Shown here in pieces: positions 16,554 to 24,439 of a stretch of DNA of 64,000 bases. The notes below the pieces were generated by a model. That model was given only the letters and a program-made list of their open reading frames with translations. It was not told where the DNA came from and made no database searches. Numbering within the stretch: the stretch's first letter is position 1; every line of letters begins with the position of its first letter. The position numbers and the translations under genes were made by a program. The DNA comes from Streptomyces dioscori (GTDB taxonomy: Bacteria; Actinomycetota; Actinomycetes; Streptomycetales; Streptomycetaceae), in NCBI RefSeq assembly GCF_003024195.1, contig NZ_KZ679045.1, positions 399,381 through 463,380 of the forward strand. Reading direction: 5' to 3'.

Positions 16554-17693
16554 ATGAACAACGGCACGGGCACCGACATGAGCGACGGCATGAGCAACGG
16601 CATGAGCAACGGCATGAGCAACGCCTCGATGACCATCGGAGCCTTCTCGAAGGCCTGCCGGCTGTCACCGAAGGCACTGCGGCTGTACGACGAACTGGAG
16701 TTGCTGCGCCCCGCGCGGGTGGACCCGGAGACGGGCTACCGCTACTACGCGCCGGAGCAGTTGGAGCAGGCGCGCCTGGTGGTGTGGCTCCGCCGGCTCG
16801 GCATGCCGCTGGCGGAGATCCGCAAGGTCACCGCCCTCGAACCGGCGGCCGCCGCGCGGGAGATCCGGGCGTTCTGGTCCCGGATCGAGGCGGAGACGGC
16901 AACGCGCCGGGACCTGGCGTCCTTCCTCGTGACCCATCTGACACCCCAGCCCACGAGCAAGGAGCCCATCATGCCCACCCTGCTGGAACTGCGGTACGCA
17001 GCTCTCTCCGACACCGGCCGGGTCCGCCCCGCCAACCAGGACACGGCGTACGCGGGCACACGTGTCCTGGCCGTCGCGGACGGCTTCGGAGCCGGCGGCG
17101 CGCCCGCGAGCGGCGCCGCCGTGGAAGCCCTGAAGTTCCTCGACACCGAGCCGCTCACCGCCGGAAACGTCCTCAACCTCCTGGAGGACGCGGTCCAGGG
17201 CGCCACGGAGGCGGTCCGTGAGGTGGCGGGCCCGACGGACCCGCGGACCGGCACGACCCTCACCGCGATGGTGTGGACGGGCTCCCAACTGGCCCTGGTC
17301 CACATCGGTGACTCCCGCGCCTATCTCCTCCGCGACGGCGAACTCTTCCGGATCACCCACGACCACACGGTGGTCCAGTCGCTGCTCGACGAGGGCCGCC
17401 TGACCCCTGAGGAGGCCACGGCGCATCCCCAGCGCACACTGCTCGCGAAGGCCCTGACGGGCGCCGCCTCACCACGCCCCGACCTACGCCTGCACGACGC
17501 CCGCCCCGGAGACCGCTACCTCCTGTGCTCGGACGGCCTCCCGACGGCAGTCCCCGAGGACACCATCAAGGAAACGCTCACCACTGCCCCCACCCCGAGG
17601 GAGGCAGCCCACTCCCTGATCACCACGGCGAACACAGCCGGCGCCCCGGACAACGTGAGCTGTGTGGTGGCGGACGTGGTGGAAACGGCCTAG
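16554..17693 (+). CDS. MerR-type DNA-binding domain fused to a PP2C-type protein phosphatase
   Basis: 379 residues. After a repeated GMSN leader (residues 12-23, from three copies of a 12-base unit), residues 27-130 form a MerR winged helix (MTIGAFSKACRLSPKALRLYDE, GYRYYAPEQLEQARL) with a dimerisation helix. Residues 144-379 form a PP2C Ser/Thr phosphatase with DTGRVRPANQD (Arg and metal Asp), VLAVADGFGAGG (central metal Asp176), GTTLTAMVW, HIGDSRAYLLRDGEL, YLLCSDGL and DNVSCVV; all metal ligands appear intact. This suggests a transcription factor that also dephosphorylates proteins, or whose DNA binding is tied to phosphatase state. The ATG follows GGGAGGAACGCC. It is monocistronic, with a strong hairpin about 290 bases downstream. 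Confidence 0.92.
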   Translation: MNNGTGTDMSDGMSNGMSNGMSNASMTIGAFSKACRLSPKALRLYDELELLRPARVDPETGYRYYAPEQLEQARLVVWLRRLGMPLAEIRKVTALEPAAAAREIRAFWSRIEAETATRRDLASFLVTHLTPQPTSKEPIMPTLLELRYAALSDTGRVRPANQDTAYAGTRVLAVADGFGAGGAPASGAAVEALKFLDTEPLTAGNVLNLLEDAVQGATEAVREVAGPTDPRTGTTLTAMVWTGSQLALVHIGDSRAYLLRDGELFRITHDHTVVQSLLDEGRLTPEEATAHPQRTLLAKALTGAASPRPDLRLHDARPGDRYLLCSDGLPTAVPEDTIKETLTTAPTPREAAHSLITTANTAGAPDNVSCVVADVVETA

Positions 17694-17978
17694 GCCCGCA
17701 TCCGCAGTGCACCACCCGGCTCTGCCCTGGGCGCCGTCCCGGACAGAGCCCGGACAAGCACCTGACCAGGCCGGACGAGGAGACGGCTGTCCGGGACAGG
17801 ACGCACTGTTGCTCCGCCCACCGCACACCGGCAAGGCTTCGACCACTCAAGCGGATCGAGGGGCATCGCATTCGCCGCATGCGAACGATGCCCGCACACG
17901 CTCGACCGAATCACCTGGACCACTGCCGTTGGAGCGGAAGCACCTACAAGCTGTGGCTTCAGAAGGGCTGACCGCACT

Positions 17979-18016
17979 CCGGAAGACCGTCCGATCCACT
18001 TCTGACGGTCTTCCGG
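17979..18016. terminator. Hairpin between convergent genes
   Basis: CCGGAAGACCGTC and GACGGTCTTCCGG form a perfect 13-base stem with a 12-base loop. It lies between convergent genes and lacks a T-run, as is common for Streptomyces terminators. A bidirectional terminator is the simplest reading. Confidence 0.6.
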
Positions 18017-18037
18017 TCCGGGACGCCCGGCGGAGCG

Positions 18038-18212
18038 TGGGCCCAACTCGGGGGGAGTTGGGCCCAGCCGGGGGGTTGGGCCCAGCCGGGGGGGGGTTGG
18101 GCCCAGCCGGGGGGGGTTGGGCCCAGCCGGGGGGTTGGGCCCAGCCGGGGGGGTTGGGCCTAACTCCAGGGGGTGGGCCCAGCAGGGGGTGGGCCGGCCC
18201 GGGGGGAGGGTG
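18038..18212. repeat. G-rich tandem repeats (TTGGGCCCAGCCGGGGGG)
   Basis: At least six near-identical copies of an 18-22-base unit, TTGGGCCCAGCC followed by a run of 5-8 G, decay into degenerate copies toward 18212. The units differ mainly in G-run length, typical of slippage. The many G4-8 runs could form G-quadruplexes, and GGGCCC gives each unit a palindromic core. The block ends about 20 bases from the 3' end of the peptidase E gene. Confidence 0.85.
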
Positions 18213-18228
18213 GGTCCAGCCCTGGGGC

Positions 18229-19071
18229 CTACCCGACCCCCGGCAGCCGCCGCGGCTCCAAGCGTTCCTCGACCGCCCCGTCCCCCGCCCGCGTCACCAC
18301 GTACGCCCCCTTCCCCGAGACCTCGGCCACCGCTTCCACCAGTTCCGTCCCCCGGTACACCAGCCCCACGCCGTCGTCCGTGCAGTGCGTGGTGGGCAGG
18401 GTGCCGTTCGCGACGAGGTCGTGGATCAGGGGGCGGCGGCCCGGCTCGGAGTCGTAGTGGACGCCGTTGCCGTAGGGCAGGAGGCCCAACGCGTCGGTCA
18501 CAGGCCGCAGTTCAGGGCCGAACGAGTCCGTCACGCCACCCTCGAACCAGCAGATCGACCCCGCGCTGACCCCGCTCAGTACGACCCCGGAACGCCAGGC
18601 CCTGCGCATGATGTCGTCGAGGCCATGCACCCGCCAGACGGCGAGAAGGTTGGCCACCGAGCCGCCCATCACCCAGATGACGTCCTGCTCCAGGACAGCG
18701 CCCTCGACGTCGTCGAAGTTGGGCCTCGGGAAGAGGTTGAGCGGAACGAGGTCGAACCCCGCCACGCGCGCCGCCTCGGCCATCCGCGCCGCGAAGTGCT
18801 CGGCGTCACCGATCGCCGTGCCGACGTACATCACCCGGGGCCGACGGCCGTGCGCACCCGACAGGTCGACCGCGTGATGCACCAGCGCGTCGAACTCCAC
18901 CATCGTCCGGGCACCCCAGCCGCGGTGGCCGCCGGACGTGGCGAGGATGGTGGGCTCCCGGCCACCCGCGGGCGACGGGGACGGCTGGGCCGACGGGGAC
19001 GGCCGGGGCGACGAAGACGGCTGGGGCGACGGAGATGGCTGGGGGGACGGAGGTGCGGAGGACACAGTCAT
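18229..19071 (-). CDS. Peptidase E / S51-like (type 1 glutamine amidotransferase-fold) protein
   Basis: 280 residues. After a Ser/Pro repeat leader (SPSPQPSSSPRPSPSAQPSP, about residues 8-33), the domain begins ILATSGG and has VMYVGTA, VIWVMGGSVANLLAVWRVHGLD and the nucleophile elbow LSGVSAGSICWFEGG with Ser in SAGS, as in the S51 family, followed by GLGLLPYGNGVHYDSEPGRR. Peptidase E cleaves Asp-X dipeptides; many actinobacterial relatives are uncharacterised. The protein looks cytoplasmic: the S/P tract is not a signal peptide. It is probably monocistronic. Its 3' end abuts a G-rich tandem repeat block that could affect the end of its transcript. Confidence 0.88.
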   Translation of the reverse strand: MTVSSAPPSPQPSPSPQPSSSPRPSPSAQPSPSPAGGREPTILATSGGHRGWGARTMVEFDALVHHAVDLSGAHGRRPRVMYVGTAIGDAEHFAARMAEAARVAGFDLVPLNLFPRPNFDDVEGAVLEQDVIWVMGGSVANLLAVWRVHGLDDIMRRAWRSGVVLSGVSAGSICWFEGGVTDSFGPELRPVTDALGLLPYGNGVHYDSEPGRRPLIHDLVANGTLPTTHCTDDGVGLVYRGTELVEAVAEVSGKGAYVVTRAGDGAVEERLEPRRLPGVG

Positions 19072-19157
19072 GACGACCGATCCTAATCACGGCCGTCCGC
19101 GCCCCCGCCGCTCACCACCACGCCCGGCACGGCCCCTGCCGCTCACTCTCCTCCGCG

Positions 19158-19880
19158 TCACGGCCCCGGCCGCTCGCCCTCCTCCGGGTCCCAGTCCAGC
19201 AGCCGTACCCTCGCCACCGTCTGGACGTGCCGGCGCATCGCCGCGGCGGCCCGCCCCGGCTGCTGGGCCACGATCGCGTCGAAGATCGCGCGGTGCTGGG
19301 TCAGGGACCGGGTGGGCCGGCCCGGCTGCCGCAGCGACTCATGGCGGCTCTCGGTGATCTGGTCGGCGATCGAGCGCATGAACTCGGCGAGGATCGTGCT
19401 GTGCCCGGCGGCCGTGACCGCCGCGTGGAAGAGCCGGTCGCCCTCCACCCCGTGTCCGCCCGCCGTGATCTCGGCCCGCATGTGCGCGAGCGCGGAGTCC
19501 ATGGCGGCCACGTCCTCGTCGGTGCGCCGCTCGGCGGCCAGCTCCGCGAGCTTGGTCTCCAGGGCCTCGCGGGCGTCCAGTACGTCGGGCAACCGCCGCC
19601 GCCTGTCGACGAGTTGTTCCACCGGTTCGGCGTCGAGGGTGTCACGGACCAGGTAGGTGCCACCGCCGTGGCGGACCTCGACCAGCCCCTGGACCTCCAG
19701 AACCACTATGGCCTGTTTCACGGAGGCGCGGCTGACACCGAGCCTCGCCGCCAGGTCGCGCTCGGGCGGCAGCCGGTCACCGGCACCGAGACCGCCCTCG
19801 GCGGCGTAACTGCGCAGCCGGTCGAGGACCTGCTCGTACAGGCGCGGCTTGGACCCCATGGGCCGCAGTGCGTCGGTCAT
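19158..19880 (-). CDS. FadR/GntR-family regulator of the malonate locus (MatR-like)
   Basis: 240 residues: N-terminal winged helix of the GntR family (LYEQVLDRLRSYAAEGG, GDRLPPERDLAARLGVSRASVKQAI, GLVEVRHGGGTYLV) and a C-terminal FCD ligand-binding domain (about 95-225) with the helical D-x-H...H metal/acid-binding layout (FHAAVTAAGHS, TQHRAIFDAI). FCD-type regulators respond to small carboxylates. It is divergent from matC-matB across a 177-base region with inverted repeats, the same layout as MatR in rhizobial malonate operons. I infer that it represses the mat genes and is released by malonate or methylmalonate. Confidence 0.9.
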   Translation of the reverse strand: MTDALRPMGSKPRLYEQVLDRLRSYAAEGGLGAGDRLPPERDLAARLGVSRASVKQAIVVLEVQGLVEVRHGGGTYLVRDTLDAEPVEQLVDRRRRLPDVLDAREALETKLAELAAERRTDEDVAAMDSALAHMRAEITAGGHGVEGDRLFHAAVTAAGHSTILAEFMRSIADQITESRHESLRQPGRPTRSLTQHRAIFDAIVAQQPGRAAAAMRRHVQTVARVRLLDWDPEEGERPGP

Positions 19881-19917
19881 GTCCGGTCTTCCCCCTTACC
19901 TCTCGATCTGGTGGATG

Positions 19918-20004
19918 AGTGGCTGAGCCAATTTACGTCATCTCTCTTGACGCTCTCCACCACGGCCGCCCAATGTGGTTCAGCCACTTGGCCACTCAGC
20001 CACT
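19918..20004. promoter_or_regulatory. Divergent mat promoter region with inverted repeat
   Basis: AGTGGCTGAGCCAA (19918-19931) is nearly matched in reverse complement by TTGGCCACTCAGCCACT (19988-20004), and a further GTGG-CCAC pair lies between. A TTGACG (19947) and CAATGT (19971) pair with 18-base spacing could be the rightward promoter. Repeats flanking a promoter suggest operators for the adjacent FadR-type regulator. Confidence 0.45.
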
Positions 20005-20057
20005 TCCCCAGCCGGACCACCCCCCACTCGACAAGGGACCCAAAGACGGGAGCCCGT

Positions 20058-21413
20058 ATGTCCGCCGAACTGATATCGATCCTCGTGCTCGTCGTGGTGT
20101 TCGTGATCGCCACCACCCGCTCCATCAACATGGGCGCCCTCGCCTTCGCCGCCGCTTTCGGAGTGGGCACACTCGTCGCCGACCTCGACGCCGACAAGAT
20201 CTTCGCCGGTTTCCCCGGTGACCTCTTCGTGGTGCTCGTCGGCGTGACGTACCTCTTCGCGATCGCCCGCGCCAACGGCACGACCGACTGGCTGGTGCAC
20301 GCCTCGATCCGGCTCGTGCGCGGGCGGGTCGTGCTGATCCCCTGGGTGATGTTCGTGCTGACCGGCGCGCTCACCGCGATCGGCGCGGTCAGTCCGGCGG
20401 CCGTCGCCATCGTGGCGCCGATCGCCCTGAGCTTCGCCGCGCGTTACTCCATCAGCCCGCTGCTGATGGGCGCGATGGTCGTGCACGGCGCCCAGGGCGG
20501 CGGCTTCTCCCCCATCAGCATCTACGGTTCGATCGTCAACGGCATCGTCGAGCGCGAGGGCCTCCCCGGCAACGAGATCGCCCTCTTCCTCGCCTCCCTC
20601 GTCGTCAACCTCGTGATCGCCGCGATCGTGTTCGTGCTCTTCGGGGGCCTGAAACTCAGCCGCGCCGAGGAGACCGACCGCGACCGGCAGAAGACCGCGG
20701 CGGTGACCGGAGGGACGGCCGGAGGGACGGCCGGAGGAGCAGCCGACGGAGGGACGAAACAGGCGACCGGAGGCGCGGACGCGGAGGCGCTGGACACCGA
20801 CGACGACACCACCCGCCTCAACCCCGCCCGGATCGCCACCCTCGCCGCACTCGTCGCCCTCGTCGTCGCCGTGCTCGTCTTCGACCTGGACGCCGGGCTC
20901 ACCTCGATCACCCTCGCCGTGCTGCTCAGCACCGTCTGGGCCGAGGACAGCCGCAACGCCGTCAGCCAGATCGCCTGGCCGACGGTCCTGCTGATCTGCG
21001 GTGTGCTGACGTACGTCGGTGTCCTCGACGAGATGGGCACGATCGACTGGGCGGGCGAGGGCGTCAGCGACATCGGCGTACCCCTGCTCTCGGCCGTGCT
21101 GCTCTGCTACATCGGCGCGCTGGTCTCCGCGTTCGCCTCCTCGGTGGGCATCATGGGAGCGCTGATCCCGCTGGCGGTGCCGTTCCTGGCACAGGGCGAG
21201 ATCGGCGCGATCGGCATGGTCGCGGCGCTCGCGGTGTCGGCGACCGTGGTGGACGTGAGCCCGTTCTCGACGAACGGCGCCCTGGTCCTCGCCGCGGCAC
21301 CCGGTGTCGACCGGGAGCGTTTCTTCCGGCAGCTGATGATGTACGGAGGGATCGTGGTGGCCGTGGTCCCCGCCGTGGTGTGGCTCGCGCTGGTGGTACC
21401 CGACTGGGGGTGA
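20058..21413 (+). CDS. matC: Malonate/dicarboxylate carrier, MatC-like permease
   Basis: A 451-residue permease of the ion transporter (SLC13/ArsB-like) superfamily with about 11-12 membrane helices in two halves, separated by a hydrophilic linker (about 205-250) containing GGTAGGTAGGAADGG repeats. The N-terminal half (MSAELISILVLVVVFVIATT, then NMGALAFAAAFGVG) matches the dicarboxylate carrier MatC N-terminal family. It has matching re-entrant motifs (GAVSPAAVAIVAPIAL and VSPFSTNGALVL). It probably imports malonate or methylmalonate for the downstream MatB. The ATG at 20058 follows GACGGGAGCCCGT. The gene ends in a 35-base segment that is duplicated directly downstream. Confidence 0.85.
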   Translation: MSAELISILVLVVVFVIATTRSINMGALAFAAAFGVGTLVADLDADKIFAGFPGDLFVVLVGVTYLFAIARANGTTDWLVHASIRLVRGRVVLIPWVMFVLTGALTAIGAVSPAAVAIVAPIALSFAARYSISPLLMGAMVVHGAQGGGFSPISIYGSIVNGIVEREGLPGNEIALFLASLVVNLVIAAIVFVLFGGLKLSRAEETDRDRQKTAAVTGGTAGGTAGGAADGGTKQATGGADAEALDTDDDTTRLNPARIATLAALVALVVAVLVFDLDAGLTSITLAVLLSTVWAEDSRNAVSQIAWPTVLLICGVLTYVGVLDEMGTIDWAGEGVSDIGVPLLSAVLLCYIGALVSAFASSVGIMGALIPLAVPFLAQGEIGAIGMVAALAVSATVVDVSPFSTNGALVLAAAPGVDRERFFRQLMMYGGIVVAVVPAVVWLALVVPDWG

Positions 21414-21461
21414 CCACCGGCACACCGGTGGTACCCGACTGGGGGTGACCACCGGCACACC
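21392..21461 (+). repeat. Perfect 35-base tandem duplication over the matC stop
   Basis: GGTGGTACCCGACTGGGGGT...CACACC occurs twice head to tail with no mismatch (21392-21426 and 21427-21461). The first copy encodes the last residues and stop of MatC; the second is non-coding. The identity indicates a recent duplication. Confidence 0.95.
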
Positions 21462-21515
21462 CCGCCGTGTCCGGCACCCTCGTACGAACGACCGACGATC
21501 AAGGAGTACGCACGC

Positions 21516-23021
21516 GTGTCCTCTCTCTTCCCGGCCCTGACCGAGGCACTGGCGGACCCGGACGGCACCGCCGCGCACCGGCCGGCCCTGCGTTTCGGCG
21601 AGCGCTCCCTGACCTACGGCGAACTCGCGTCGAGTGCCGCCCCGCTGGCGGCCCGTGTCGGGGAGGCGGGCCGGATCGCCGTATGGGCCACGCCCACCCT
21701 GGAGACGGCCGTCGCCGTGGTCGCCGCGCTGCTGGCCGGTGTCCCCGCCGTGCCGCTCAACCCGAAGTCGGGCGGCAGCGAGCTGGGGCACATCGTGGCG
21801 GACAGCGCGCCGAGCCTGGTGCTGGCCGCCCCGGACGATCAACTCCCGGCAGCCCTCGCCTCCTTGGCGCGCGTCGACATCGACGTACGGGCCACCGGGC
21901 CGACCGCGTCCCCCGCCCCGGACACGCGACCCCTCGCCCCGGACACGGACCATCTCGCCGACGAGTTGCCCGCCCTCGTCGTCTACACCTCGGGCACCAC
22001 CGGCCCGCCGAAGGGCGCCGTCATCCCGCGCCGGGCCGTCGCCACCACCCTGGACGCCCTCGCGGACGCCTGGCAGTGGACCGGCGACGACGTCCTCGTG
22101 CACGGCCTGCCGCTCTTCCATGTGCACGGTCTGATCCTGGGCATCCTCGGCCCGCTGCGCCGCGGCGGATCCGTACGGCACCTCGGCCGCTTCGAAACTG
22201 CGGGCGTGACACGGGAGTTGAGCGGAGGCGCCACCATGCTGTTCGGGGTGCCGACGATGTACCACCGGATCGCGGAGGCCCTGCCCGACGATCCGGCGCT
22301 CGCGAAGGCACTGGCGCGGGCCCGCCTGCTGGTGTCCGGTTCGGCGGCCCTGCCGGTGCACGACCACGAGCGGATCGCCGAGGCGACGGGGCGGCGGGTC
22401 ATCGAGCGGTACGGGATGACCGAGACCCTGATGAACACCAGCGTCCGCGCCGACGGCGAGCCCCGCGCGGGCACGGTCGGCGTCCCGCTGCCGGGCGTCG
22501 AACTGCGGCTGACGGAGGAGGACGGCACGACGGCCCTGGAGGCGTACGACGGGGAGACCGTGGGCGAGATCCAGGTCAGGGGCCCGAACCTGTTCACCGA
22601 GTATCTGAACCGGCCCGACGCGACGGCGGCGGCCTTCACCGCGGACGGCTGGTTCCGCACCGGCGACATGGCCGTGCGCGACCCCGACGGATACGTACGC
22701 ATCGTCGGCCGCAAGGCCACCGACCTCATCAAGAGCGGCGGCTACAAGATCGGGGCGGGCGAGATCGAGAACGCCCTCATCGAGCACCCGGGCGTACGGG
22801 AGGCCGCGGTCACCGGCGAACCGGACGCCGACCTCGGTGAGCGGATCGTGGCGTGGATCGTGCCCGCCGACAGTCAACAACCGCCATCCGCGTCCGAGTT
22901 GGCGGATCACGTGGCCGACCGTCTCGCGCCGCACAAGCGTCCCCGCGTCGTCCACTACCTCGACATCCTGCCCCGCAACGACATGGGCAAGATCATGAAG
23001 CGTGCGCTGACCCATGACTGA
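21516..23021 (+). CDS. matB: Malonyl-CoA/methylmalonyl-CoA synthetase MatB
   Basis: A 501-residue acyl-AMP-forming ligase (ANL superfamily) that activates malonate or methylmalonate with ATP and CoA. Visible motifs are VVYTSGTTGPPKGAVIPRR (P-loop), YGMTETLMNTSV, GWFRTGDMAVRDPDGYVRIVGR, and KSGGYKIGAGEIENAL with the catalytic Lys region near the C-terminus (NDMGKIMKR). The N-terminus (SSLFPALTEAL...RPALRFGERSLTY) and overall sequence closely resemble the structurally studied S. coelicolor MatB as I recall it. The start is GTG 21516 after AAGGAG. It supplies malonyl- or methylmalonyl-CoA extender units for fatty acid and polyketide synthesis. It overlaps the carboxyltransferase gene by 8 bases. 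Confidence 0.95.
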   Translation: MSSLFPALTEALADPDGTAAHRPALRFGERSLTYGELASSAAPLAARVGEAGRIAVWATPTLETAVAVVAALLAGVPAVPLNPKSGGSELGHIVADSAPSLVLAAPDDQLPAALASLARVDIDVRATGPTASPAPDTRPLAPDTDHLADELPALVVYTSGTTGPPKGAVIPRRAVATTLDALADAWQWTGDDVLVHGLPLFHVHGLILGILGPLRRGGSVRHLGRFETAGVTRELSGGATMLFGVPTMYHRIAEALPDDPALAKALARARLLVSGSAALPVHDHERIAEATGRRVIERYGMTETLMNTSVRADGEPRAGTVGVPLPGVELRLTEEDGTTALEAYDGETVGEIQVRGPNLFTEYLNRPDATAAAFTADGWFRTGDMAVRDPDGYVRIVGRKATDLIKSGGYKIGAGEIENALIEHPGVREAAVTGEPDADLGERIVAWIVPADSQQPPSASELADHVADRLAPHKRPRVVHYLDILPRNDMGKIMKRALTHD

Positions 23022-24408
23022 GGGCGCCGCGGTCCACGGCCCCCGCCGGTTCACGGCCCGCGAGGCGATCGCCCTGCTGAGCACCGACTTCACCGACCTC
23101 CCGGATCCGACCGCCCCCGCCCCACCGCGCTCGTACGGGCCGGACGGCCCTCTGGCCTGGCAGGGTTACGGCGCCTCGCGCGACCGGGCCGCCGAGCGCA
23201 CCGGCGAGGAGGAGTCCGTCGTCTGCGGCACCGCCACCGTCAAGGGCGAGGACGGCGGTACGACCCGGGCCGTGCTGATCGCCTTCGAGTTCGGCTTCCT
23301 CGGCGGCTCGCTCGGCGAGCGCACGGGCGACCGTCTGGAAGCCGCGCACACCTACGCGCGCGAACACCGCCTCCCGGTCGTCTCCCTCGTCGCGACGGGC
23401 GGCAGCCGGATGCAGGAGGGCATGCGCGCACTGGTACAGCTCCAGCGCGTGGCGCGGCAGTCGGCGCTCACCCGGGCGGCCCGGCTGCCCCAGATCGCCG
23501 TGCTGCGCGACCCCACGACGGGCGGCGGCTGGGCCACCCTGGGCGCGGGCGCCGATGTGATCCTCGCGCTGCCCGGCGCACAGGTGGGCTTCGCGGGCTC
23601 GCGGGTCCGGCCGCCCGACGCGGACCCGGCCGCGTACACGGCCGAGGCTCAGCTGGCGTCGGGGGCGGTCGACGCGGTGGTGCCCGAGCGGGAGCTGCCG
23701 GAGGCGCTGGCGCTCTGGCTGCGGCTGCTGACCGACCCGTCGACGGACCCCGTGCCGCCGCCCCCTGCGCTGGGCGACGCGGGTCTCCCGGCCACCGGCT
23801 GGGAGGCCGTACGCGCCGCGCGTGCCCCGCGACGGCCGGGCGCAGAGGCCTACTTGGACGCCTCCTTCACCCGGCGCGCGGCGATCAGCGGTGACCGTTG
23901 CGGCGGTACCGACGAGGGCATGCTCTGCGGTTTCGGAACCCGGGCGCGGGACGGCCGTACGGTCGCGTACGCGGCCCAGACCGGCACCGCCACCCGCCCC
24001 GCCGGCTATCGCACCGCCGCCCGGCTGATCCGGCTCGCGGACCGGCTCCGTATCCCCGTGCTGACCCTGGTGGACACCCCGGGCGCCGCCAACGACGCGG
24101 AGGCCGAGCGGCAGGGCGCGGGGGCGGCGATCGCGGAGCTGTTCGCGGCGGTGGCGGCAGCGGAGACCCCGGTGACCACGTTGCTGATCGGGGAGGGCGG
24201 CTCGGGCGGGGCCCTGGCCCTCGCCGCCCCCGACAACACGTGGGCCACGCCGGACAGTTACTTCTCCGTCATCGCCCCCGAGCCGGCGGCCGCCATCCTC
24301 AAGCGCCCGGCGGACGAGGTGCGGGCCACGGCCGACCAACTCCGCATCCGGCCGCAGGACCTGGTGGAGCTGGGGGTCGTGCGGGGCGTTGTGGAGCGGG
24401 AGCGGTGA
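23014..24408 (+). CDS. Acyl-CoA carboxyltransferase (fused beta/alpha-type) of the mat locus
   Basis: A 464-residue crotonase-fold carboxyltransferase with both halves in one chain. The N-half carries AFEFGFLGGSLGERTGDRL and SLVATGGSRMQEGM (acyl-CoA oxyanion region); the C-half carries VLTLVDTPGAANDAEAERQGAG and LLIGEGGSGGALALA, the biotin-side GEGGSGGA motif of AccA/PccB families. It overlaps matB by 8 bases. Acting with an AccA2-type biotin protein elsewhere, it could interconvert acetyl- and malonyl-CoA or propionyl- and methylmalonyl-CoA. In rhizobia this operon position holds malonyl-CoA decarboxylase, so this enzyme may substitute for it. No biotin-carrier domain is present. Confidence 0.85.
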   Translation: MTEGAAVHGPRRFTAREAIALLSTDFTDLPDPTAPAPPRSYGPDGPLAWQGYGASRDRAAERTGEEESVVCGTATVKGEDGGTTRAVLIAFEFGFLGGSLGERTGDRLEAAHTYAREHRLPVVSLVATGGSRMQEGMRALVQLQRVARQSALTRAARLPQIAVLRDPTTGGGWATLGAGADVILALPGAQVGFAGSRVRPPDADPAAYTAEAQLASGAVDAVVPERELPEALALWLRLLTDPSTDPVPPPPALGDAGLPATGWEAVRAARAPRRPGAEAYLDASFTRRAAISGDRCGGTDEGMLCGFGTRARDGRTVAYAAQTGTATRPAGYRTAARLIRLADRLRIPVLTLVDTPGAANDAEAERQGAGAAIAELFAAVAAAETPVTTLLIGEGGSGGALALAAPDNTWATPDSYFSVIAPEPAAAILKRPADEVRATADQLRIRPQDLVELGVVRGVVERER

Positions 24409-24439
24409 GTCCCGGCCACACCACACGCCCAGTGCACGC

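Larger units (their letters stand above)
17694..18228. other. Intergenic region with hairpin and G-rich repeats
   Basis: 535 bases between the convergent MerR-PP2C and peptidase E genes without a supportable gene. The first 280 bases show nothing recognisable and slightly lower GC. They are followed by a 13-base perfect inverted repeat and by G-rich tandem repeats, annotated separately. Confidence 0.6.
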
